DNA of 24,201 nt. It comes from Candidatus Nanopelagicaceae bacterium. GTDB lineage: Bacteria; Actinomycetota; Actinomycetes; Nanopelagicales; Nanopelagicaceae. The position numbers and the translations under genes are program-made. Position 1 is the first letter of the stretch; each line of letters begins with the position of its first letter. The notes under the pieces are model-generated. The model worked only from the letters and a program-made list of their open reading frames with translations, was not told the DNA's origin and ran no database searches. The DNA is taken from the NCBI GenBank assembly GCA_947488635.1, contig CANLAY010000001.1, forward strand, positions 1-24,201. Direction: 5' to 3'. Shown here piece by piece: positions 1 through 8,675 of this stretch.

Positions 1-1083
1 ATCTATTGCATCAGGTGTGAACTCAGGTAGCACACCATTCCACTCTGTAAGTAGTGCACTGGTGGCCTCTTTTGCCTCAGTTACATTTGGCTGATTAAAG
101 GGGTCAATTTCAAGTGCAGCGCCTACTAGCGCAGTAACCCATTCCCAGAGGAAGAACTGTTCGCCGAGATCGCCTGAAATCACTAAGTCAGCACTACCGT
201 CAAAAGCAATGCTGAATGCATCGCCACCAGCTGCTGCAGTTGAATTCTCGATCACAATTGGCAAGCGGCCAACTTCATTCTTACCAGTTGATTCGGCTAC
301 TAATTGTTCGATCCAATCCGAGAGCCCAGGAGCGGCAGCTGAATCGCAGTAAGTTAAATACTGGCCAGCGTTGCTGATTAGATATGCAATATCGATTGCT
401 ACTTCAGAGGAAACTATTTGTGCTTTTGCATCGGATGCGGCATCAAGCAGAACCGAAGCGTCAACACCGATTAAGGCAGCAGGTACTAAACCAAATGCGG
501 TCAGTGCGCTAAAGCGGCCACCTACTTTTGAATCAGCGTTAACTACTGTGTAGCCGTCGGCGCGAGCGCTTTTGTCTAGCGGGGAATCAGGATCAGTCAC
601 AATCACCATGTGATCGATCGGATTTAGATTAAGAGTACGAAATGCTTCAGCAAATAATGCGCGTTGCGATGCAGTCTCAATTGTCGAACCCGATTTAGAT
701 CCAACTACGACAACTGTTTCGCGAAGATCACCAGCTAGCGCATGATGGATATAAACCGGATCAGTTGAATCCAGGACAAATAACTCTTTGCGATAAGTCG
801 CCGCAATTACTTCTGGTGCCAGAGATGATCCACCCATGCCACAGAGAACAACGCGGGTGTGGTTGCGGAATTTAGCGCTAATCGCATCTAGTTGTGGCAA
901 GAGTTCGCGAGAACTCTCAGGTGCATCAATCCAATTCAAACGGACACTTGCTTCAGCTTGGGCCGCTGAGCCCCAAATAGTTGAGTCTTTAGCAGCTAAC
1001 TTAGGGTTTACCGCTGAAATCTTTTTATATAGAGCGCTGCTGCGATCGATGGTGCCTAGCTTTTGACCAGATATTTTTAACAC
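1..1083 (-). CDS. pgi: Glucose-6-phosphate isomerase, C-terminus cut by window edge
   Basis: Cytoplasmic enzyme interconverting glucose-6-phosphate and fructose-6-phosphate. My reading of the minus strand from a GTG at 1083 gives 361 open codons that run off the left edge. Family motifs are visible: GMGGSSLAPE at residues 82-91, SKSGSTIET (sugar-phosphate-binding SIS segment) at 129-137, and GGRFSALTAFGLVPAAL at 188-204. Actinobacterial proteins of this type are roughly 530-550 residues, so about a third is missing. The GTG start is favoured because it shares one base with the tal stop (TAGTG) and an AAAGGAG ribosome site lies 10 bases upstream; the first internal ATG would remove the conserved N-terminus. 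It is the last visible gene of ctaA-tkt-tal-pgi and is probably translationally coupled to tal. It supplies fructose-6-phosphate to the two upstream enzymes. Confidence 0.93.
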   Translation of the reverse strand, partial: MLKISGQKLGTIDRSSALYKKISAVNPKLAAKDSTIWGSAAQAEASVRLNWIDAPESSRELLPQLDAISAKFRNHTRVVLCGMGGSSLAPEVIAATYRKELFVLDSTDPVYIHHALAGDLRETVVVVGSKSGSTIETASQRALFAEAFRTLNLNPIDHMVIVTDPDSPLDKSARADGYTVVNADSKVGGRFSALTAFGLVPAALIGVDASVLLDAASDAKAQIVSSEVAIDIAYLISNAGQYLTYCDSAAAPGLSDWIEQLVAESTGKNEVGRLPIVIENSTAAAGGDAFSIAFDGSADLVISGDLGEQFFLWEWVTALVGAALEIDPFNQPNVTEAKEATSALLTEWNGVLPEFTPDAID

Positions 1084-2177
1084 TAACTCATTGCTCCTTT
1101 AACGCTGGCCAGGAGTTCGTTCCAGGCATCAGCAAATTTCTTAACACCATCTGTTTCTAAGTCGGCAGTGACTTTATCGATGGAAATTCCGAGTTCGGCA
1201 AGCTGATTGAAAACAATGCGAGCTTCTTCATATTTACCAGAAATGGTATTGCCCTTGAAAACACCATGATCAATAACTGCGTCCAGCGTGCTCTGCGGCA
1301 TAGTGTTAACGGTATTTGGCGCAACTAATTCCATTACATAGCGAGTGTCGTCATATGCTGGGTCCTTAACGCCAGTTGATGCCCATAGTGGTCGCTGCGC
1401 ATTTGCCCCTTGCGAAGAAAGTTCTTGCCAACGATTTGTGGCAAATTCCTTTTCGAATTTCTCATATGCCAAGTGCGCATTAGCAATAGCGGCAGCTCCT
1501 AATAGTGAATGAGCCAGAACTCCACCATCTGCTTTTAAGATGGGATCAATGGCGGTATCTAAGCGACTAATGAAAAATGAGGCAACGCTATGAATCTGAG
1601 TTAAATTATGGCCGTTCTTGGCAGCAAGCTCGATGCCGGCGATGTAAGCCTCGATGACTTGCATGTAGCGTTCGATAGAAAAGATCAAAGTGACATTAAC
1701 GCTGATGCCAGCACCAATTAACTCAGTGATGGCAGGCAGTCCAGCCAGAGTTGCCGGAACTTTAATTAGCACATTAGGGCGATCAATTATTTGCCAGAGT
1801 GATTTACCTTCGTTGACTGTGGCTGATGTGTCATGTGCTGAGCGAGGATCTACCTCAATGCTTACGCGGCCATCTACACCTTTGCTAGAGCGGTAAATAT
1901 CGGTAAATAAGTCACAAGCGATTCGCACATCATCAGTTGTTAGCTTGGTAATTACTTCTTCTACTGATTTGCCCTTGAGGGCTGCAATATCGCTGGCGTA
2001 CTCAGTGGCAGATGAAATGGCTGCTTTGAAGATCGCGGGATTCGTGGTTACGCCAACAACGCCAGAATTCCTAATGCGAGGGGGTAATGAATGAGCATCA
2101 GTTCCAGTTAACTTAGCTCTAGAAAGATCATCTAGCCAGACAGAGCAACCTGCGTTAGCAAGATCTGATATTTGCAT
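1083..2177 (-). CDS. tal: Transaldolase
   Basis: Cytoplasmic enzyme of the non-oxidative pentose-phosphate pathway, moving a dihydroxyacetone unit from sedoheptulose-7-phosphate to glyceraldehyde-3-phosphate. The 364-residue protein has the family pattern in order: WLDDLSR (15-20), GVTTNPAIF (42-50), VSIEVDPR (105-112), LIKVPAT (137-143) with the predicted Schiff-base lysine K139, NVTLIFS, ASFFISRLD, and RPLWASTGVKDP near the C-terminus. The length fits the actinobacterial form, which is longer than E. coli TalB. The ATG shares its A with the TAA of tkt (TAATG), and GAGG in the tkt tail serves as a ribosome site. Placement between tkt and pgi matches pentose-phosphate operons of Actinobacteria. 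Confidence 0.96.
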   Translation of the reverse strand: MQISDLANAGCSVWLDDLSRAKLTGTDAHSLPPRIRNSGVVGVTTNPAIFKAAISSATEYASDIAALKGKSVEEVITKLTTDDVRIACDLFTDIYRSSKGVDGRVSIEVDPRSAHDTSATVNEGKSLWQIIDRPNVLIKVPATLAGLPAITELIGAGISVNVTLIFSIERYMQVIEAYIAGIELAAKNGHNLTQIHSVASFFISRLDTAIDPILKADGGVLAHSLLGAAAIANAHLAYEKFEKEFATNRWQELSSQGANAQRPLWASTGVKDPAYDDTRYVMELVAPNTVNTMPQSTLDAVIDHGVFKGNTISGKYEEARIVFNQLAELGISIDKVTADLETDGVKKFADAWNELLASVKGAMS

Positions 2178-4222
2178 TACAGCGCTGCCTCAATCTGCGG
2201 AACGATGGCTTCGACACTAAAACCAAATTCCTTAAACAACACAGGCGCTGATGCAGATGCGCCATAGTGTTCTAGCGAAATTGTTAAGCCATCACTGCCA
2301 ACATAGCGATGCCAACCTTGTGAAATACCAGCTTCAATGCTTACCTTCAGTGAATCACTGGGCAGAACGGCAACACGATAAGCAGCAGGTTGCGAATCAA
2401 ACCACTCTAGGCAAGGCGCGCTAACAACTGCATTTGAAATTGATTTCGCTTCTAGGGCAGCTGCCACATCTAACGCCAGTGAAACTTCAGAGCCGGTAGC
2501 TATCAAAGTAACTTTTGCTTTTCCGCTAGCAGCTTTCAGGATGTAAGCGCCTTTTGCGACTTCGTCAGCAGAAGCATGTGTTGTTCGGTCAACTACGGGC
2601 AGATTTTGACGCGACAAAATGATTGCAGCAGGGGAGCGGCGGGAAATAATCTCACGCCATGCCACGCTAACTTCATTGGCATCCCCTGGTCGAATAACAG
2701 CAAGATTCGGAATAGCGCGAAGAGCAGCGAAATGTTCGATTGGCTGATGTGTTGGGCCGTCTTCACCGACGCCAATTGAATCGTGAGTCCAAATAAAGGT
2801 ACTTGGAATATTCATTAGCGCTGCCAAGCGAACAGCAGGGCGCATGTAATCACTAAAGACTAAGAAAGTTCCACCGAAGGAACGAGATAAGCCATGAAGT
2901 GCAGCGCCGTTGAGAATGGATCCCATTGCATGTTCGCGAATTCCAAAGTGAACAATGCGGCCGTATGGGTTTGCATTCATAATTGCACTTGTCGCTGGTA
3001 AGAAAGATCCGCCACCATCAATATCGGTGTTATTGCTGCCAGCTAAATCAGCTGATCCACCCCAAAGTTCAGGCATCTTCTTTGCTAGTGCGTTGATTGC
3101 TTTTCCAGATGCAGCGCGGGTAGCTAGTTGTGTGCCGGCTTCAAATACGGGTAGTTCTGAATCCCAGCCAGCTGGTAGCTCTTTACTTTGCAAACGATTT
3201 AATAACGCTGCTTCACTTGGATTGCCAGCTTGCCAAGTTTTCAGACGGGCATCCCAATTCTTCCGTACCTGCGCGCCACGATCTTTAACTTTGCGCACGT
3301 GTGCGAAAACATCAGCAGGCAGTGCAAAATGTTCGTCCGGATTCAATCCTAAAATCTTTTTGGTTTCAGCAATCTCTTCTGCGCCAAGGGCTGAACCATG
3401 TGAGCCAGCAGTTCCTTTTGCTTTTGGTGCCGGCCAAGCAATTACAGAGTGCATACGAATTAGTGATGGCTTGGTTAGTTCAGTTTTTGCCGAGATCATC
3501 GCAGCATCAACTGCTGGTAGATCAATGCGACCATCTGCAGCAGCTGGAACATCAATTACTTGCCAACCATATGCCCGGTAGCGCGCAGAAACATCTTCGG
3601 TAAATGCGTTATGAGTATCGCCTTCAATTGAAATGCGATTGTCATCGTAAATCATCACCAAGTTACCAAGCTCTTGCGTGCCAGCCAATGATGAAGCTTC
3701 AGCACTAACGCCTTCTTCTAAATCACCATCAGAACAAATTACCCAAATAGTGTGATCGAATAAAGATTTTCCAACAGCAGTAGCGGGATCAAATAAACCA
3801 CGTTCGTATCGCGCAGCCATTGCCATACCGACCGCAGTTGCTACACCTTGACCTAATGGGCCAGTCGTCATTTCAACGCCGGCACTATGACCAAATTCAG
3901 GGTGGCCCGGAGTTAGTGAATTCCAAGTACGAAATGACTGTAAATCAGCCATCTCTAACCCATAACCACTATAGAAAAGTTGCGTGTAAAGAGTTATTGA
4001 AGAGTGACCACAAGAGAGAATGAAACGATCGCGCCCAATCCAATTTGGATCTGCTGGATCATGAACTAAATGGCGTTGAAATAAGTTATAGGCCACGGGA
4101 GCAAGTGCCATCGCAGTACCTGGATGGCCATTGCCCGCCTTCTGTACCGCATCCATTGCAAGGGCGCGGGCGTAGGTGACGGCCTGATTATCTAACTCAG
4201 TCCAACCGGTCATCTGGCTCAT
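2177..4222 (-). CDS. tkt: Transketolase
   Basis: Thiamine-diphosphate enzyme transferring two-carbon ketol units among sugar phosphates in the pentose-phosphate pathway. At 681 residues it has normal family length. Visible motifs are GNGHPGTAMAL (31-41, with H33), the H73 region (SCGHSSITLY), TTGPLGQG (119-126), the thiamine-diphosphate/Mg site SDGDLEEG through N195 (164-195), FGIREHAMG carrying the cofactor-activating glutamate, and HDSIGVGEDGPTHQP in the pyrimidine domain. A good TAGGAGA ribosome site lies just upstream, overlapping the end of ctaA, which stops only 9 bases before the ATG. The gene is therefore probably co-transcribed with ctaA, and it overlaps tal by one base. Confidence 0.97.
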   Translation of the reverse strand: MSQMTGWTELDNQAVTYARALAMDAVQKAGNGHPGTAMALAPVAYNLFQRHLVHDPADPNWIGRDRFILSCGHSSITLYTQLFYSGYGLEMADLQSFRTWNSLTPGHPEFGHSAGVEMTTGPLGQGVATAVGMAMAARYERGLFDPATAVGKSLFDHTIWVICSDGDLEEGVSAEASSLAGTQELGNLVMIYDDNRISIEGDTHNAFTEDVSARYRAYGWQVIDVPAAADGRIDLPAVDAAMISAKTELTKPSLIRMHSVIAWPAPKAKGTAGSHGSALGAEEIAETKKILGLNPDEHFALPADVFAHVRKVKDRGAQVRKNWDARLKTWQAGNPSEAALLNRLQSKELPAGWDSELPVFEAGTQLATRAASGKAINALAKKMPELWGGSADLAGSNNTDIDGGGSFLPATSAIMNANPYGRIVHFGIREHAMGSILNGAALHGLSRSFGGTFLVFSDYMRPAVRLAALMNIPSTFIWTHDSIGVGEDGPTHQPIEHFAALRAIPNLAVIRPGDANEVSVAWREIISRRSPAAIILSRQNLPVVDRTTHASADEVAKGAYILKAASGKAKVTLIATGSEVSLALDVAAALEAKSISNAVVSAPCLEWFDSQPAAYRVAVLPSDSLKVSIEAGISQGWHRYVGSDGLTISLEHYGASASAPVLFKEFGFSVEAIVPQIEAAL

Positions 4223-4231
4223 TGTGTTCTC

Positions 4232-5077
4232 CTAGCTTCGCTCTGCTGTTGTAATTGATAACCAAATTCGCCATGAGGCAATCCAGACCAGGGTTGATCC
4301 GAGCACATGAATAATTACTAGAAGTTCAGGTAAACCTAGAACATACTGCAGGTATCCGATCAAACCCTGCACCAGAGTTACGGCAAAGAAAATCTTAACT
4401 CGGCGTTTTGTCTCAGGTGATATTTCGGAAAGCACAAGAAGTGCTAGTGAAACACCAAGAAGCGCAATCACAGCATCAGCATGAAGCCAAGTAATTGCTC
4501 GTTCATCCAGATTCAAACGCGGAGCATCTAAATCGCCAGCATGTGGGCCAGAGCCGGTTACTAATGTGCCAATCACAATCACAATAAATGTGAGTAGAAC
4601 TTGTGCATGTGCCAAGATTTTTACTTTAGTTTCAGTGGGACGAATTGAAATAAGGGGTGACCGTCCGCGGGCAACAATTGAAACAGCACCTGCAATGAGA
4701 AATATGGAAAGAATAAAGTGACTTGCTACTGCTAATGGATTTAAGTCCGTTAGAACAGTGATTCCACCAATAATTCCTTGACCAAAAATTCCAAGAACTT
4801 GTAACAGTGCGCGCCAAAGCAAATCGCGCCGAGCTTTCCTAATCGCATAAATAACTACGGCAACAGCCGCAAACAAAAGCAAGAAAGTCAGTAGTCGATT
4901 GCCAAATTCAATCCAGGCATGGAAAGCACCTTCAGCTTGGCCTGCAACTGGGACGTAAGAGCCGTATGTACATTCTGGCCAAGTCGGACAACCCAACCCC
5001 GAGCCAGTGATTCGTACTGCGGCACCGGTTAACACAATGCCAGTTTGAAATACCAGTAAAAGGTAGAGGAATGGCAT
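4232..5077 (-). CDS. ctaA: Haem A synthase (COX15/CtaA family)
   Basis: Integral membrane enzyme oxidising the C8 methyl of haem O to give haem A for aa3-type cytochrome oxidase. The 281-residue protein is strongly hydrophobic, with roughly eight predicted membrane spans. It carries the family hallmarks: a cysteine pair (C30 and C36, GCPTWPEC), H53 in FHAWIEFGNR, H120, H199 (TWLHAD) and H257 (IIHVLGS), the expected haem-ligand histidines, plus GGITVLTDLNP. The N-terminus is slightly short for the family, but an in-frame TAG four codons upstream rules out extension. A TAGGGT -10-like box 6 bases before the ATG suggests a leaderless start. It is first in ctaA-tkt-tal-pgi. The haem O synthase gene ctaB, often nearby in Actinobacteria, is not in this window. 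Confidence 0.94.
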   Translation of the reverse strand: MPFLYLLLVFQTGIVLTGAAVRITGSGLGCPTWPECTYGSYVPVAGQAEGAFHAWIEFGNRLLTFLLLFAAVAVVIYAIRKARRDLLWRALLQVLGIFGQGIIGGITVLTDLNPLAVASHFILSIFLIAGAVSIVARGRSPLISIRPTETKVKILAHAQVLLTFIVIVIGTLVTGSGPHAGDLDAPRLNLDERAITWLHADAVIALLGVSLALLVLSEISPETKRRVKIFFAVTLVQGLIGYLQYVLGLPELLVIIHVLGSTLVWIASWRIWLSITTAERS

Positions 5078-5083
5078 AGCCCA

Positions 5084-5089
5084 ACCCTA
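5084..5089 (-). promoter_or_regulatory. -10-like box for leaderless ctaA transcript
   Basis: Read on the minus strand the sequence is TAGGGT, then TGGGCT, then the ATG of ctaA. This matches the actinobacterial extended pattern TANNNT about 6-7 bases before a transcription start that is also the start codon. No good Shine-Dalgarno precedes this ATG. I saw no clear -35. Confidence 0.45.
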
Positions 5090-5127
5090 TGCCAGCGGGC
5101 AGTGGCCAAGCCTGAGGCGCCCATCAC

Positions 5128-5145
5128 TCCTCTTGAATGAGAGGA
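5128..5145. promoter_or_regulatory. Inverted repeat in ctaA-sufR divergent region, candidate operator
   Basis: A perfect 6-bp inverted repeat, TCCTCT-TGAATG-AGAGGA, lies in the 96-bp gap between divergent ctaA and sufR. It covers the likely -35 region of the sufR promoter (TTGAAT at 5133-5138, 18 bases before TACGAT at 5157-5162). SufR proteins usually repress their own operon by binding palindromes at the promoter, so autoregulation is plausible. The repeat is short and its match to a known SufR site was not established. Confidence 0.35.
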
Positions 5146-5156
5146 AACCCTCGATT

Positions 5157-5173
5157 TACGATACATTACTGTT
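5157..5173 (+). promoter_or_regulatory. Putative promoter of the suf operon, leaderless start at GTG
   Basis: Two overlapping -10-like hexamers are present, TACGAT (5157-5162) and TACATT (5162-5167). TACATT is followed by exactly 6 bases and then the GTG of sufR. No Shine-Dalgarno precedes the GTG, so transcription probably begins at or very near the start codon. Confidence 0.45.
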
Positions 5174-5860
5174 GTGAAAAGCCAGATAATGAGCGCTCCG
5201 CCAGCAGGCGATGATTTGCGTACCCGTGACGCAATCGCACGCTCAATTCTGGAAAATGGACCTTCAACTGCCGTAGCTCTAGGCGAGCGGTTGGCGCTGA
5301 CTCCGGCTGGCATCCGACGCCACCTCGATAATTTGATTTCAGATGGAGTCCTAGAAGCGCGCGAACCGCATATCGGCCTTTCCCGCGGTCGGGGTCGCCC
5401 TTCCAAAGTATTTGTTATGACCGATCAGGGTCGTGAAAAATTTGAGCATTCATACGATGACTTAGCAGTTGCAGCACTTAAATTTATGTCCGCGCAATCG
5501 GGTGCGCATCTAGTTCAAGCTTTTGCTAAAACTCGCGCCGATGACATTGAACGTAAAGGTATTGAAGCGCTTAAGAGGGTTTCGAATAAGACCGAAGGCC
5601 TAGCAACTTTTCTAACTGAGCAAGGTTACGCAGCAACTGTTATCGAACGAAAAATGGGCGAAGAAATTTGTCAGCATCACTGTCCGATCGCGCACGTTGC
5701 AGCTGAATTTCCAGAACTTTGCGAAGCCGAAACTGCGGCATTCTCGGCGTTACTTGGTACTCACGTTCAACGTTTAGCAACGATCGCACACGGCGACGGT
5801 GTTTGCACAACATATATTCCAAATGCAGTAAACAAAACTAGTGCTCGGAGAGGCAACTAA
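5174..5860 (+). CDS. sufR: SufR-type iron-sulfur-responsive transcriptional repressor
   Basis: Regulator expected to sense Fe-S status and repress the suf operon that it heads. The 228-residue protein has an N-terminal winged helix-turn-helix (about residues 18-90, including [19 protein letters not shown] and the [10 protein letters not shown] wing). The C-terminal half carries a cysteine cluster at C166, C170, C183 and C211; three such cysteines usually bind the cluster in this family. The start is a GTG; the context (TACATT, 6 bases, GTG) suggests a leaderless mRNA, though the ATG at codon 6 is a possible alternative. Its TAA overlaps the sufB ATG by one base. A candidate operator lies upstream at 5128-5145. 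Family assignment is strong; the ligand and target are inferred from the family. Confidence 0.93.
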   Translation: MKSQIMSAPPAGDDLRTRDAIARSILENGPSTAVALGERLALTPAGIRRHLDNLISDGVLEAREPHIGLSRGRGRPSKVFVMTDQGREKFEHSYDDLAVAALKFMSAQSGAHLVQAFAKTRADDIERKGIEALKRVSNKTEGLATFLTEQGYAATVIERKMGEEICQHHCPIAHVAAEFPELCEAETAAFSALLGTHVQRLATIAHGDGVCTTYIPNAVNKTSARRGN

Positions 5861-7269
5861 TGACCATCGCACATCCAGAACTCGACGGACTCGGCAATTA
5901 TGAATTCGGTTGGTCCGATAAGAACGATGCTGGTGCAAATTCAAAGCGCGGCATTAACGAGGAAGTAGTTCGCGATATCTCTGCGAAGAAATCCGAGCCA
6001 CAGTGGATGCTTGACCTGCGCCTAAAAGGTTTAACCCTCTTCGAAAAGAAACCAATGCCAAATTGGGGTTCAGACTTAAGCGGTATTTTCTTTGACACGA
6101 TTAAGTACTTCGTGCGCTCAACAGAAAAGCAAGCGACTACATGGGATGACCTACCGGAAGAAATTAAGAATACTTATGATCGCTTAGGTATTCCAGAGGC
6201 TGAAAAGCAGCGTTTAGTTTCAGGTGTTGCAGCGCAATATGAGTCAGAAGTTGTTTACCACTCAATTCGTGAAGATTTAGCGGCGCAAGGCGTTATTTTC
6301 CTTGATACCGATTCAGCTCTAAAAGAGCACCCAGAACTGTTCAAAGAGTACTTCGGCACCGTTATTCCAGTTGGCGATAATAAGTTTGCCGCTCTTAATA
6401 CTTCAGTGTGGTCAGGTGGTTCTTTCATCTACGTTCCGAAGGGCGTACATGTAGATATTCCACTACAGGCTTATTTCCGTATTAACACTGAGAACATGGG
6501 ACAGTTCGAACGAACTTTGATCATCGCTGATGAAGATTCATACATTCATTATGTTGAAGGCTGCACAGCGCCAATTTACAAGTCAGATTCACTGCACTCA
6601 GCTGTAGTTGAGATCATTGTTAAGAAGGGTGCTCGTGTTCGTTACACCACAATTCAAAACTGGTCGAACAACGTTTATAACTTAGTAACTAAGCGTGCAA
6701 CATGTGCTGAAGGTGCGACTATGGAATGGGTCGATGGCAACATCGGTTCGAAGGTAACCATGAAGTACCCAGCAATTTTCTTAATGGGTCCACATGCAAA
6801 GGGTGAAACACTTTCATTAGCATTTGCGGGCGAAGGTCAACACCAAGATTCCGGCGCCAAGATGGTTCACGCAGCGCCTTACACATCTTCATCAGTAATT
6901 TCTAAATCAGTAGCACGTGGTGGCGGTCGTACTTCATACCGCGGCTTAGTACAGGTTCAAGAAGGTGCGCATCATTCAAAGAGCACGGTTAAGTGTGATG
7001 CGCTATTGGTGGACACCATTTCTCGTTCAGATACTTATCCTTATGTTGATATTCGCGAAGACGATGTATCAATGGGTCACGAAGCAACAGTTTCTAAAGT
7101 GAGTGATGATCAACTCTTCTATCTAATGTCACGTGGCTTAACTGAAGATGAAGCTATGGCGATGATCGTACGTGGATTTATTGAACCAATCGCCCGCGAA
7201 CTACCAATGGAGTACGCACTCGAGCTAAACCGCTTGATCGAACTCCAAATGGAAGGCGCGGTTGGTTAA
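5860..7269 (+). CDS. sufB: Fe-S cluster scaffold protein SufB
   Basis: Scaffold subunit of the SufBCD complex on which Fe-S clusters are assembled. The 469-residue protein is collinear with the family: [15 protein letters not shown] (182-196), YVEGCTAP (231-238), LHSAVVEI (245-252), [14 protein letters not shown] (267-280), [11 protein letters not shown] (354-364), VKCDALLVD (377-385) with C379 matching the essential scaffold cysteine, and [11 protein letters not shown] (416-426). No intein interrupts it, unlike SufB of several mycobacteria. It starts in the TAATG overlap with sufR and ends 6 bases before sufD, so co-expression is nearly certain. Confidence 0.98.
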   Translation: MTIAHPELDGLGNYEFGWSDKNDAGANSKRGINEEVVRDISAKKSEPQWMLDLRLKGLTLFEKKPMPNWGSDLSGIFFDTIKYFVRSTEKQATTWDDLPEEIKNTYDRLGIPEAEKQRLVSGVAAQYESEVVYHSIREDLAAQGVIFLDTDSALKEHPELFKEYFGTVIPVGDNKFAALNTSVWSGGSFIYVPKGVHVDIPLQAYFRINTENMGQFERTLIIADEDSYIHYVEGCTAPIYKSDSLHSAVVEIIVKKGARVRYTTIQNWSNNVYNLVTKRATCAEGATMEWVDGNIGSKVTMKYPAIFLMGPHAKGETLSLAFAGEGQHQDSGAKMVHAAPYTSSSVISKSVARGGGRTSYRGLVQVQEGAHHSKSTVKCDALLVDTISRSDTYPYVDIREDDVSMGHEATVSKVSDDQLFYLMSRGLTEDEAMAMIVRGFIEPIARELPMEYALELNRLIELQMEGAVG

Positions 7270-7275
7270 TTAAAT

Positions 7276-8370
7276 ATGTCGACCCTTACTACTAACTACT
7301 TAACGCCTACTGGGCGCGAAGAGGCTTGGCGGTTTACTCCGCTCAAACGTCTTGGTGGCTTACACAATGGCACTTTCAAATTAGCAACTCGCAATACTTT
7401 GGCCCTAACTGGTAGCGCTCCTGCCGGGGTAACTTTTGAGCGAATTGGTCGCGAATTAGTATCGGCTGAATCGGCAACTGACGATGTAATCGTTGGACGA
7501 ATTCATGAAGCAGCCAGCGAAATTACTGTCTTAAAAATTGCAGCTAATACTGAGTTAGCTGAACCAATCTCACTTCATCGCCTTGCGGGCGGATTAATGG
7601 ATGCCGAGCTTTCTCGAGTTCAGCTTCGCATCGGCGCAAATGCCAAAGCAACCGTAATCATCGAAAATTCTGGTGATCATTTACTTGCCGAAGATATTGA
7701 GATCATTTGCGAACCAGGATCTAACTTAACTGTGGTTTCACTGCAGGAATGGGATTCAAAGACAATCCATGCTGGACGTCAACATGCCATCGTTGATAGA
7801 GATGCCACCTTTAAATCAATCATTGTGACAGTTGGCGGAGATGTAGTTCGTTTACTTCCAACGGTTGAATTCAAGGGCCAAGGTGCATCTGTCGAGCTAC
7901 TTGGTGTTTATTTTGCAACAGCTGGGCAATTCTTCGAGCACCGCATGTTCGTTGATCACTTGGTGCCAAATGCTAAATCTCGAGTTAATTACAAAGGCGC
8001 ACTTGCTGGCCAAGATGCCCACACAGTTTGGATTGGCGATGTGTTTATTCGTGCAGCTGCCGAAGGTACTGACACTTACGAACTAAACCGAAACTTGCTA
8101 CTAAGTGATGGCGCTCGCGCAGATTCAGTTCCGAATCTAGAAATTGAAACTGGCGAAATCGTTGGCGCTGGGCACGCAAGTACTACAGGCCGCTTTGATG
8201 ATGAACAACTGTTTTATTTGATGTCTCGCGGTATTGCAGTTGAAGATGCTCGTCGCTTAGTGGTTCGCGGCTTCTTCAACGAAATCGTTTCTGAAATTGG
8301 TAATGCAGAGATTCAAGATCGCTTAATGACTCGCATTGATCAAGAACTCGAAAAAGCAGGCGCCCAATGA
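7276..8370 (+). CDS. sufD: Fe-S cluster assembly protein SufD
   Basis: SufB paralogue that forms the SufB-SufD heterodimer clamped by SufC, and takes part in iron entry and cluster assembly. At 364 residues it has a divergent N-terminus and a beta-helix core with HAGRQHAIVDRDA, the segment QFFEHRMFVDHLVPNAKSR and the conserved C-terminal [13 protein letters not shown]. That last segment parallels the same region of SufB and reflects common ancestry. The ATG at 7276 is the first good start after the sufB stop. The stop overlaps the ATG of the following ferredoxin gene (ATGA). Confidence 0.95.
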   Translation: MSTLTTNYLTPTGREEAWRFTPLKRLGGLHNGTFKLATRNTLALTGSAPAGVTFERIGRELVSAESATDDVIVGRIHEAASEITVLKIAANTELAEPISLHRLAGGLMDAELSRVQLRIGANAKATVIIENSGDHLLAEDIEIICEPGSNLTVVSLQEWDSKTIHAGRQHAIVDRDATFKSIIVTVGGDVVRLLPTVEFKGQGASVELLGVYFATAGQFFEHRMFVDHLVPNAKSRVNYKGALAGQDAHTVWIGDVFIRAAAEGTDTYELNRNLLLSDGARADSVPNLEIETGEIVGAGHASTTGRFDDEQLFYLMSRGIAVEDARRLVVRGFFNEIVSEIGNAEIQDRLMTRIDQELEKAGAQ

Positions 8371-8666
8371 GTGATTTGAAACTTTCAAATTTGCTTGAGG
8401 GCAAGCCAGTGTTAATCGAGAAAGATGGCAAATCAATCTGTGTTACTCGTGTTGGTTCCGAAGTATTTGCTATTGGTGACACATGTAGCCACTCCGATGC
8501 TTCGCTTTCTGAAGGCGATGTCACGGGGTTCAAGATTGAATGTTGGTTACATGGCGCAGAGTTTGATTTACGTACCGGAGTCGCATTGACACTTCCGGCA
8601 GTAGCACCAGTTGATGTTTATGCAGTAGTGGTTGACGGAGATTCCGTAACCGTTGAAGTTAAGTAG
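8367..8666 (+). CDS. Rieske-type [2Fe-2S] ferredoxin of the suf operon
   Basis: Small soluble 99-residue electron carrier resembling the ferredoxin component of aromatic dioxygenases and the small subunit of nitrite reductase. The Rieske ligands are complete: CSH (C-x-H) followed about 17 residues later by CWLH (C-x2-H), then GAEFDLRTG. It overlaps the sufD stop by four bases and ends 9 bases before sufC. A Rieske gene in this slot is characteristic of actinobacterial suf operons. It probably supplies electrons for cluster or persulfide reduction, but that role is inferred from position. Confidence 0.92.
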   Translation: MSDLKLSNLLEGKPVLIEKDGKSICVTRVGSEVFAIGDTCSHSDASLSEGDVTGFKIECWLHGAEFDLRTGVALTLPAVAPVDVYAVVVDGDSVTVEVK

Positions 8667-8675
8667 AGGATTGTT

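Noticed and set aside
2955..3603. Long open frames on the plus strand across tkt.
   Set aside because: They are antisense shadows of transketolase, without conserved sequence or initiation signals.
5029..5135. Possible frameshift at the ctaA N-terminus: an ATG at 5124 on the minus strand after AGAGGAG opens a different frame (MGASGLATARWHRVG) that would need one base change to join ctaA.
   Set aside because: The Shine-Dalgarno is only 2 bases from that ATG, and the internal ATG at 5077 has a well-placed TAGGGT box. The core family motifs are intact from 5077, so the short N-terminus is more simply a leaderless start.
5860..7269. Possible intein in SufB, as seen in some mycobacteria.
   Set aside because: The protein is 469 residues, collinear with uninterrupted SufB, and has no splicing-domain motifs.
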